From Helicobacteraceae bacterium (GTDB lineage Bacteria > Campylobacterota > Campylobacteria > Campylobacterales > SZUA-545): DNA of 30,630 bases. A model generated the notes under the pieces. That model made no database searches and was not told where the DNA came from. It was given only the letters and a program-made list of their open reading frames with translations. Within the stretch, counting starts at the first letter, position 1. The number at the start of each line of letters is the position of its first letter. The translations under genes were made by a program, and so were the position numbers. The stretch spans positions 1 to 30,630 of the forward strand of contig JAISMA010000027.1 in assembly GCA_031276985.1 (NCBI GenBank). The letters run 5' to 3'. Shown piece by piece: positions 1 to 5,985 of this stretch.

Positions 1-1184
1 ATTGCGAATAATCCGCCGCCAATGCGCGAAAGCGGATCGTATATAACGCCGATCGCAAGCGAGGCGATCGCGCCGATATGAAAAGCCATTTGCGAAAACA
101 TGGCGTTTTTGGATATGAAATCGCTCATCATTGGAATATCGGTTACGCTAACGGCGCTAAGGTGAAACCACGAAAGAAACGGGATAATTTTGTAGATCAT
201 CGCGTTAATAAGCGAGAGTATAAATCCGCCCGCGAATAAGACGGCTAAAAGCGCGTCCGATCGCTCGTTTGCGATAAATATAAACGGCGTGGAAGCTATC
301 AAACAGCACATGGAAAAAACCCAGTAATAAAGCGACGGATCGGCGATCTTGCGTTTGCGTTTGCGAATCCTATCCAGCGTGATCGCGCCAAAGGCGATCA
401 GTACAGCCGCCGCGCATATTTTGGCGACTAAAACGACATAAAACGAATCGATCGACAAAACGACGAAAAACGACGCGGCAACAAACGCGAAATACAGCAA
501 CGGAACGCCGATTTGACAGCAAATTTTAGGATATGGCGGCGCGACGTAAAACATAGGCAGAACCTGTCTTGAAACGCCCATAATAAGCAGCGAAACCCAC
601 ATGATAAATCCCCAGCTTAAATGCAAATTGGCGATTTTAGGACTTTGTTCCGTAAGCGTTTGCGTATAACGCAACAGCGAAAGATGAGCGCCTAATAAAA
701 CCGCCACGACAAGCCCGATCAGCGCAAGACGAATTAGCCATATAGTAGAGTTTGTATCGCGCAGGCGATAGAGTTTATATATCGCTATTGCGGCAAACGG
801 AATAAACGCTAAAAAAAGCGCCGCGCCGCCGATTGCAAACCAGATAGAATCTCCGCCGACAAACCCGTAGCAAAGCGCTAAAACGCCCGCAAAAAGCGCC
901 GCGAAAACGCCAAGCGAAAACCGCTTAACCGACGGCAAAACCACGCCCGCGACAACGGGCAGCATTTGAAACAACGCGCCGATCATAATCGCGCCCATTA
1001 AACCAAGCGTAACGATATGCGTAAGCGCGTACGAAAGCGGTTGAAAACGATCGATTAAAAGCGTCGATCCGTTTAGCGCGATCAACGCTCCCGCCGCGAT
1101 TCCAAAAAGCGGCGCAACAAGAAAAAACCGCAAAACCGCGCTAAACGGCGGCGCTTGCTCAAGGCTCAAGCCGCTTGTATTCAC
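1..1184 (-). CDS. NnrS-like polytopic membrane protein (3' end outside window)
   Basis: The reading frame is open from a GTG at 1184 down to base 1, so the C-terminus lies outside the window. The GTG overlaps the stop of the hemerythrin gene (GTGA), with a GGAGC ribosome-binding site just upstream. The roughly 394 visible residues form about ten or more hydrophobic helices. Two histidine-bearing helices stand out, HIVTLGLMGAIMIGALFQML and HLSWGFIMWVSLLI, the first followed by PVVAGV. Such His-containing, MG/QMLP-rich helices resemble NnrS-like and heme-copper-oxidase-like membrane proteins, a family linked to heme/copper and nitric oxide metabolism. The adjacent hemerythrin fits a role in O2 or NO handling. 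The family call comes from motif resemblance and the function is inferred; it could be an uncharacterised Campylobacterota membrane family. Confidence 0.6.
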   Translation of the reverse strand, partial: MNTSGLSLEQAPPFSAVLRFFLVAPLFGIAAGALIALNGSTLLIDRFQPLSYALTHIVTLGLMGAIMIGALFQMLPVVAGVVLPSVKRFSLGVFAALFAGVLALCYGFVGGDSIWFAIGGAALFLAFIPFAAIAIYKLYRLRDTNSTIWLIRLALIGLVVAVLLGAHLSLLRYTQTLTEQSPKIANLHLSWGFIMWVSLLIMGVSRQVLPMFYVAPPYPKICCQIGVPLLYFAFVAASFFVVLSIDSFYVVLVAKICAAAVLIAFGAITLDRIRKRKRKIADPSLYYWVFSMCCLIASTPFIFIANERSDALLAVLFAGGFILSLINAMIYKIIPFLSWFHLSAVSVTDIPMMSDFISKNAMFSQMAFHIGAIASLAIGVIYDPLSRIGGGLFA

Positions 1185-1600
1185 GCCGCTTGCTCCATTG
1201 CCTCCACGATTGCGTTCGCCTCGTCGCCAAAGAGCCGATCGCCCATTGGATAGAGTATGCTTTCTTCCTTGCTGTTGTGCTGTTGCGTAAGGAAAACGAA
1301 AGTTTCCGCGATTGCCGCGAAACGCTTCTTGTCGCCGCTTGCGATTGCCTCTTTCATCTGCTCTAATAGCGCGCGCATTTGGGCGTGTTCTTTTCGCATA
1401 ATCTCCGTCGGTCCGCATTCCATGCCCGATCGCGCCTCAAATTGCGGGAAAAATATCCGCTCCTCAATCTCAAAATGCCGCTCGTACGCATGCGCGATCT
1501 CGCCAAAGCGCCTCTTTGCCTCGCCAAAATCCGCCTCGATCTCGGCAAATAACTCGTCGCAGCGCCTGTGATCGCCGCTCAAATAACCTTTAATCGACAT
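1181..1600 (-). CDS. Hemerythrin HHE-domain protein
   Basis: This 139-residue cytoplasmic protein is a four-helix hemerythrin-like domain expected to bind a di-iron centre. Candidate iron ligands are visible in the usual order: His11 near the start, His42 and Glu46 in HFEIEE, His72 in KEHAQM, and His108 with Glu112 in HNSKEESILYP. The length is normal for a stand-alone HHE protein, and no signal peptide or extra domain is present. The ATG follows a strong AAGGAGG ribosome-binding site at 1607-1613. The stop overlaps the GTG of the membrane protein downstream, so the two are very likely co-translated. In related bacteria such proteins bind O2 or protect or repair iron-sulfur proteins under O2/NO stress; which of these applies here is not visible. 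Confidence 0.88.
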   Translation of the reverse strand: MSIKGYLSGDHRRCDELFAEIEADFGEAKRRFGEIAHAYERHFEIEERIFFPQFEARSGMECGPTEIMRKEHAQMRALLEQMKEAIASGDKKRFAAIAETFVFLTQQHNSKEESILYPMGDRLFGDEANAIVEAMEQAA

Positions 1601-1688
1601 ATTGCCTCCTTGCGTTTGCTATTTTGCCCAAAACCGCTTCAAAACGCCGTTTTCGCAAAATACTATCGATATTTAATGTAAATACACT

Positions 1689-1694
1689 TATAAT
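1689..1694 (+). promoter_or_regulatory. Candidate -10 box for the SRPBCC-marR pair
   Basis: A perfect TATAAT lies 34 bases before the ATG of the SRPBCC gene, in the only AT-rich part of the divergent intergenic region. No good -35 is visible, which is common in Campylobacterota. A promoter for the hemerythrin operon should lie in the same 127 bp but I could not pick one. Confidence 0.5.
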
Positions 1695-1727
1695 ACGTAC
1701 GCATTCAATAAATGTAGGAGGCGCTCC

Positions 1728-2141
1728 ATGGAGCTACAATGCAAAATAAACGTTAGCGCGGCGGCGAAGGCGAAAATTTTCGACCTTTGGACAAACGCGG
1801 ACAAGCGCAAGCTGTGGGAGGACGATCTGGAAAGTTTCGTAATCGACGGCGCGATCAAAGCGGGCGGCAAAGGCAAAATGAAGCTGCAAGGCAAGCCCGA
1901 AATGGACTTTACGATCATCGAGGCAATCGAGGGCGAAGCCTATAGCGAACGCTACGATCTGCCGTTTGGCGCGATGATTTTTCGTCATCGTTTGCTAACC
2001 GAAGGCGGCAAAAGCTATATTTCGCATAGCGTCAGGCTGGAAAAAACGGCGGTTACCGAAGACGACATTGCGTTTTTGAGCGGCGTTTTCGCCGATTTTC
2101 CGATCACGACGCTAAGGATAAAAAACCTGCTGGAAGGGTAG
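1728..2141 (+). CDS. SRPBCC-domain protein
   Basis: This 137-residue protein has the START/polyketide-cyclase-like (SRPBCC) layout: an N-terminal strand, then KIFDLWTNADKRKLWEDD (the first helix and the trp-containing turn), then GGKGKMKLQGKPEMDFTIIE and YDLPFGAMIFRHRLL strands, and a long C-terminal helix. The family forms hydrophobic ligand pockets, and the ligand cannot be predicted. The ATG has an ideal TAGGAGG site 8 bases upstream. It stands 13 bp before a MarR regulator on the same strand, so the two probably form an operon, possibly a small-molecule-responsive pair. There is no signal peptide, so it is cytoplasmic. Confidence 0.75.
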   Translation: MELQCKINVSAAAKAKIFDLWTNADKRKLWEDDLESFVIDGAIKAGGKGKMKLQGKPEMDFTIIEAIEGEAYSERYDLPFGAMIFRHRLLTEGGKSYISHSVRLEKTAVTEDDIAFLSGVFADFPITTLRIKNLLEG

Positions 2142-2154
2142 GCTGGAGGGGCGT

Positions 2155-2604
2155 TTGGAGTTTCCGTCGCGGTTCAAAAACAACGCAAGCGCGTCGATCG
2201 GGCTGGTTTTTATCAAAGCCTACAATGCGTGGCATACGCAAATTAAGCGCAAATTAAGCGAGCTTGGCGTTACGCACCCGCAGTTTGTTTTGATGACGAC
2301 AATCGCGTACCTAAGTCAAAAGGACGAGCATATTTCGCAGGCGAGCGCGGCGCGTATGGCGAATATGGACGCGATGAGCGTTTCGCAGATCGCTAGATCG
2401 CTGATCAAAGGCGGCTATATATCGCGCCTTGATAATCCCAACGACACGCGATCGTACGCGCTTTATCTCACCGAAAAAGGCGGCGAGGTCGTCAAAGCCG
2501 CGCTACCCGTCGTCGAGGCGATCGACGACGAATTTTTTGGCAAGCTGGGCGATGAAAAACGGCGTTTTTTGGAGCTGTTGCACAGGCTTGTCGAAACGAA
2601 TTAG
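2155..2604 (+). CDS. MarR-family transcriptional regulator
   Basis: This 149-residue winged-helix regulator starts at a TTG preceded by CTGGAGGGG. No ATG is available before the conserved region. Helix-turn-helix residues run roughly 60-90 (SQASAARMANMDAMSVSQIARSL in outline). The MarR wing signature DNPNDTRSYALYLTEKG follows at about residues 92-108, including the conserved D-R and LT-G positions. The protein should bind DNA as a dimer and likely regulates its own operon with the SRPBCC gene or the divergent hemerythrin operon. That target is inferred from position only. The ligand is unknown. Confidence 0.88.
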   Translation: MEFPSRFKNNASASIGLVFIKAYNAWHTQIKRKLSELGVTHPQFVLMTTIAYLSQKDEHISQASAARMANMDAMSVSQIARSLIKGGYISRLDNPNDTRSYALYLTEKGGEVVKAALPVVEAIDDEFFGKLGDEKRRFLELLHRLVETN

Positions 2605-2737
2605 CCAAATCCGCCGCCGCTTAATCGTTTCGCCGCCAGTCGTGTTTGCGCGGATGAAAATCCCGCGAAGCGAAGTTAACGCGTAAACAAATCAAGAGGC
2701 GAGGGGAGGCTAAATTTTTGGCGCGTTGTCTAGCTAT

Positions 2738-2869
2738 GCGGCGTTAGGCGGCGTTTTCGTCGTTTGCCAAAGGTTTAACCGCTTCTTTTACCGCGCTTAA
2801 AGCCGCGTCGTAGTTTGGTTCGTCGGATATATCTTTCACGATCTCTTTATAGACGATTCGTCCGTTTGC
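2738..2869 (-). pseudogene. Duplicated tpx 3' end (44 codons, no start)
   Basis: These 132 bases are a tandem copy of the last 44 codons of tpx (2870-3001), lying directly after the tpx stop and in the same frame. The copy ends with its own TAA (2744-2746) and has no start codon or ribosome-binding site. Within the shared sequence there are six differences (2771, 2783, 2837, 2849, 2852, 2855). All fall at third codon positions and are synonymous. It therefore looks like the tail of a second, diverged but once functional tpx, left after recombination between neighbouring copies or strains. It would be translated only if ribosomes read through the tpx UAA. Confidence 0.8.
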
Positions 2870-2875
2870 GCGGCG

Positions 2876-3418
2876 TTAGGCGGCGTTTTCGTCGTTTGCC
2901 AACGGTTTAACCGCCTCTTTTACCGCGCTTAAAGCCGCGTCGTAGTTTGGTTCGTCGGATATATCTTTGACGATCTCTTTGTATACAATTCGTCCGTTTG
3001 GCGCGACGACGAAAACGGCGCGAGCGAGCAAAGAGGCGAGTGCGCCGTCGGCTATTAACGCGCCGTAACCGCGCCCGAAAGCGCGATCGCGGAAATCGGA
3101 CGCTAAAATTAGACGGTCGATTCCCTCGTTGGAGACGAACCTATTTTGCGCGAAGGGCAAATCCATCGAGACGGCGATCGCGTCGACGCCTTCGATCGCG
3201 GCGCATTTGGCGTTGAAAGTTTTTAATTCCGTAGCGCAAACGGGCGTATCCGCCGAAAGAATACATATAATTAGTTGCGCGTTTTTGCGCGATCCGCCGA
3301 TATTTACGGAGGAGAGATCGCCTTTGACCAAAGCGACTTCGGGCGCGAGATCGCCCACGCTTAGAGCGTTTCCGCTTAGATTGACGTGCGCGCCTTTGTA
3401 AATAGGGCGTTCTTTCAT
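2876..3418 (-). CDS. tpx: Thiol peroxidase Tpx, resolving cysteine replaced
   Basis: This 180-residue peroxiredoxin of the Tpx type reduces hydroperoxides with a peroxidatic cysteine. The active site SADTPVCATEL is intact with Cys61. The region SMDLPFAQNRF also matches, but the residue after it, Cys95 in E. coli Tpx and present in the Campylobacter protein as I remember it, is Val95 here (GTC at 3134-3136). Extra cysteines occur at 52 and 72. The protein may act as a 1-Cys enzyme or use Cys72. I chose the ATG at 3418, which gives the family's usual length and N-terminus (IYKGAHVNLSG). A longer in-frame start at 3544 would run antisense into the neighbouring lipoprotein and adds a non-homologous stretch. 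The 3' end is tandemly duplicated downstream. Confidence 0.9.
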   Translation of the reverse strand: MKERPIYKGAHVNLSGNALSVGDLAPEVALVKGDLSSVNIGGSRKNAQLIICILSADTPVCATELKTFNAKCAAIEGVDAIAVSMDLPFAQNRFVSNEGIDRLILASDFRDRAFGRGYGALIADGALASLLARAVFVVAPNGRIVYKEIVKDISDEPNYDAALSAVKEAVKPLANDENAA

Positions 3419-3448
3419 GCGTTTGCGCCTTTGGTTTTGGAACGCAAC

Positions 3449-3454
3449 ATTATG
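3449..3454 (-). promoter_or_regulatory. Candidate -10 box for tpx
   Basis: On the minus strand the sequence reads TTTGCATAATG, an AT-rich TG-extended -10-like element 31 bases before the tpx ATG. It sits in the 61-bp divergent gap between tpx and the lipoprotein. No clear -35 and no PerR/Fur-type palindrome were seen. Confidence 0.35.
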
Positions 3455-3479
3455 CAAATTCGTCTTAAAAAGAGAAAAG

Positions 3480-3818
3480 ATGCGGATTTTTTGGCTTGTT
3501 TTCGTCTCTTTGGCGCTTGGCGGATGCGCCGCCAAATCGCCCAAATGGGAAGATCTCGGCGCGTGTTACGGCTACGGATGCGAACAGTACGGACGCGCCA
3601 AAGCGATCGTAAGCTACGCTAGGATCTCTCGCTCATTAAGGCAGGATCTGGAGCTTATCCTAGACGACGGGCGCATATTCGTCGTGTATGATTACGCCGC
3701 TTCGCCGCGCTTTAAGATTGGCGATCGGGTGATTGTGGATTATCGTTTTCGCAAGGCGGAAAAGATTGAGCTTATAGGCGACATATACAACGATTGGAAC
3801 TATTATTATGCTGATTGA
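3480..3818 (+). CDS. Small lipoprotein upstream of moaA
   Basis: The predicted protein is 112 residues with a lipoprotein signal peptide: Met-Arg, a hydrophobic core and lipobox ALGGC (Cys at about 18), followed by AAKSPKWEDLG. The mature part has a CYGYGCEQYGR segment with two cysteines and a small beta-rich region ending in YIYNDWNYYYAD-like acidic/aromatic sequence. I recognise no named family. The ATG at 3480 was chosen because it begins the signal peptide; upstream in-frame starts add an untypical extension that overlaps tpx. The last 11 bases overlap the start of moaA, so the two are probably co-translated. A functional link to molybdenum cofactor synthesis is not shown. Confidence 0.75.
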   Translation: MRIFWLVFVSLALGGCAAKSPKWEDLGACYGYGCEQYGRAKAIVSYARISRSLRQDLELILDDGRIFVVYDYAASPRFKIGDRVIVDYRFRKAEKIELIGDIYNDWNYYYAD

Positions 3819-4764
3819 CGCGAATGGGCGCGCGGTGGATTATCTGCGCGTTTCCGTTACGGAGCGCTGCAATTTTCGCTGTCTTTACTGCATGCCCGAC
3901 AAGCCTTTGAGCTGGGTTCCGCACAGCGAGATTTTGCGCTACGAAGAGATGATTTTGTTTATTCGCGCCGCGATCGACTGCGGCGTTAAAAAGGTGCGGA
4001 TAACGGGCGGAGAGCCGACGTTGCGCGGCGATCTCGACGTTTTCATAAAAATGATCGCCGACTACGCGCCGAATATCGATCTGGCTATGACGACAAACGG
4101 CTTTTTATTCTCCGATCTGGCTTTGAAGTTCAAAAACGCGGGATTAAAGCGCGTAAACATTTCGCTAGATTCGCTTAAACGCGACGTTGCGGGCAAGATC
4201 GCCAACCGCGACGTATTATTGCAAACGTTAAAGGGCATAGAAGCCGCCATAGCCGCGGGATTGCAAACAAAGATCAACGTCGTGCCGATGAAAGGGATCA
4301 ACGACGGCGAGATTTGCGATATTTTAGAGCGCTGTAAAAGCTGGAAAGTTAGCGTTCGCTTTATCGAATACATGGACAACTCCCACGCCAATAAACGTTT
4401 GCGCGGCATGCGAAGCGACGAGATTTTAGCCGCGATCAAAGCGCGTTACGAATTCGAGGAGATCGAGCGCGATTGCAAAAGCCCTTCGCGGCTGTTTAAG
4501 CTGCCGTGCGGTTATGTTTTTGGCTTGATCGAGCCGCACCGCGACGAGTTTTGCGCCTCGTGCAACCGCGTGCGATTAACCGCCGAAGGGCTTTTAGCGC
4601 CCTGTTTGTACTTTGACGAGGCTAAAAGCATTAAAGCGCATGTTAAGCGCGGCGACGGTTTGGGCGCGATCGGCGTTTTGCGCGAGATTTTAGCCGCGAA
4701 GCGCGAAAAAAACCGCTTTGGCGAGGAAGCGTCCGCGCGCGCCTTCTACGAAACGGGCGGCTAA
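3808..4764 (+). CDS. moaA: GTP 3',8-cyclase MoaA
   Basis: This 318-residue radical-SAM enzyme catalyses the first step of molybdenum cofactor synthesis, converting GTP to 3',8-cyclo-GTP together with MoaC. The N-terminal radical-SAM cluster motif CNFRCLYC gives Cys21, Cys25 and Cys28, followed by the SAM-binding ITGGEPTLR. The second, GTP-binding 4Fe-4S cluster is formed by Cys249, Cys252 and Cys266 in FCASCNRVRLTAEGLLAPC. The protein ends in Gly-Gly, the conserved C-terminal pair needed for activity in this family. The ATG overlaps the end of the lipoprotein gene. No other moa or moe genes are in the window. Length is normal, and the molybdoenzyme served is not visible. Confidence 0.97.
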   Translation: MLIDANGRAVDYLRVSVTERCNFRCLYCMPDKPLSWVPHSEILRYEEMILFIRAAIDCGVKKVRITGGEPTLRGDLDVFIKMIADYAPNIDLAMTTNGFLFSDLALKFKNAGLKRVNISLDSLKRDVAGKIANRDVLLQTLKGIEAAIAAGLQTKINVVPMKGINDGEICDILERCKSWKVSVRFIEYMDNSHANKRLRGMRSDEILAAIKARYEFEEIERDCKSPSRLFKLPCGYVFGLIEPHRDEFCASCNRVRLTAEGLLAPCLYFDEAKSIKAHVKRGDGLGAIGVLREILAAKREKNRFGEEASARAFYETGG

Positions 4765-4827
4765 AACGGCTTAAAAAAAGATTAATTTCGCTTTTTAGCG
4801 CAATTGCGACGCAATCGCTTGCAACTT

Positions 4828-4836
4828 TGCTATGCT
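4828..4836 (+). promoter_or_regulatory. Candidate extended -10 promoter before the DUF2156 gene
   Basis: TGCTATGCT fits an extended -10 (TGn plus hexamer), similar in shape to the tRNA-Ser and rplI promoters in this window. It would give a leader of about 31 bases. A short hairpin (ATTGC-GAC-GCAAT, 4803-4815) lies just before it, after moaA. Confidence 0.35.
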
Positions 4837-4873
4837 TTCGGTCGCAATTTTACTCTAACGCAAAGTCGATCAA

Positions 4874-5854
4874 ATGGTGTCTCTTACTATCAAAGAGTAT
4901 CAACTGACTCCCTTCACCATTGAAACCAAAGACATTATGGAGCGCTATCTCGCCTTTATCGAGACGGAAGCCAGCGATTACACCTTCGCGCAAAATTACG
5001 TGTGGTTAAGCTATTCAAGCGGCTTTTACGCGATTGTAAAGGAGACGTTCTGTCTTTTTTTGTTAAGCGGCGAGGAGCTAACCATGCTTTTGCCGCCGCT
5101 TGGAAGCGAAGATCGCGTCAACGACGCGCTAATCGAGTGCTTCGCCATTATGAACGAGCATAACAGCTCAATCTACTATTCGCGCATAGATTACGTCTGC
5201 GAGTTTTTCTTGCGCGGCTTTGTCGATTATCTGGAGAAGGGCGCGGAGATTTTCGAGATTTTTGAAAATTTTCTCGTGGAGAAGAAATACGCCGATTATA
5301 TCTATCTCGCCGACGATCTAATCGAGCTTAAAGGCAATGTTTTTCACGCCAAGCGCAACGAAATCAACAAATTTCGCAAAGCCTATCCAAACACGACAAT
5401 CGAGATTTTGGAGCCGCAAAAACACGGCGAGGCGATCAACGAGCTTTTGAACCGCTGGATCGCCAATCGCATGCGCTATCTGCCAAAAGATCAGACCGAG
5501 CAGTTTTTGGACGGCATTAGCCACGAGCGTTTTGCGATTAGGCGAATCCTGAAACGCTACCGCGAACTTTCGTTAATCGGAATCGTTTTGAAAATGGGCG
5601 ACGATATGGTCGGATTTACCGTCGGCGAAAAGTTGAACGAAAACAGCGCGAGCGTGCTGATTGAAAAAACCGATTTCGACGTGCTTGGCAGCGCGCAATA
5701 CATTTTTCGGGAGTTTTGCAAAGTCCTTAAAGCCGAATATAACTGTACTTATATCAACGTGGGCGACGATATGGGATTTGAAAACCTGCGAAAGGTTAAA
5801 CTTTCCTATCGTCCGTATAAATTAGCGACGAAATACGCGATCTATCAAAAATAA
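4874..5854 (+). CDS. DUF2156-domain protein (aminoacyl-PG/GNAT-like fold)
   Basis: This 326-residue soluble protein matches the DUF2156 / phosphatidylglycerol lysyltransferase C-terminal-like family, built from two GNAT-like acyltransferase folds. Diagnostic stretches are DDLIELKGNVFHAKRNEINKF at about 144-164 and the C-terminal INVGDDMGFENLRKVKLSYRP, close to the family's KRN..N.F and N.G.D.G...LR..K..Y.P patterns. It lacks the membrane helices of full MprF-type synthases, so lipid modification is not assured; the family also includes proteins of unknown acyl-transfer role. It appears to be a single-gene unit, followed after 131 bp by the FIST-GGDEF-EAL gene. The start ATG lacks a strong ribosome-binding site; a second in-frame ATG lies near residue 22. 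Confidence 0.75.
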   Translation: MVSLTIKEYQLTPFTIETKDIMERYLAFIETEASDYTFAQNYVWLSYSSGFYAIVKETFCLFLLSGEELTMLLPPLGSEDRVNDALIECFAIMNEHNSSIYYSRIDYVCEFFLRGFVDYLEKGAEIFEIFENFLVEKKYADYIYLADDLIELKGNVFHAKRNEINKFRKAYPNTTIEILEPQKHGEAINELLNRWIANRMRYLPKDQTEQFLDGISHERFAIRRILKRYRELSLIGIVLKMGDDMVGFTVGEKLNENSASVLIEKTDFDVLGSAQYIFREFCKVLKAEYNCTYINVGDDMGFENLRKVKLSYRPYKLATKYAIYQK

Positions 5855-5898
5855 TTTGAAAGAATTATGTAAAAATTATCGCGCTCTTATCGACGGCG

Positions 5899-5926
5899 GC
5901 GCTTAATTTTAATACAATTTAAGCGC
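5899..5926. promoter_or_regulatory. 8-bp inverted repeat framing a -10-like box
   Basis: GCGCTTAA (5899-5906) and TTAAGCGC (5919-5926) form a perfect 8-bp inverted repeat with a 12-base centre that ends in TACAAT (5913-5918), a plausible -10 for the FIST-GGDEF-EAL gene starting 60 bases on. It may be an operator over the promoter, or the terminator hairpin of the preceding DUF2156 gene, although no T-run follows. Confidence 0.4.
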
Positions 5927-5985
5927 TAAACTTATCGCGTAAAAACCGTGATTTGAGTCTGTAAGACAAACACGCGGAGGGAATT

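Noticed and set aside
2605..2737. A gene or mobile-element end between marR and the tpx duplication
   Set aside because: No frame with a start and ribosome-binding site, no inverted repeats and no transposase similarity were seen.
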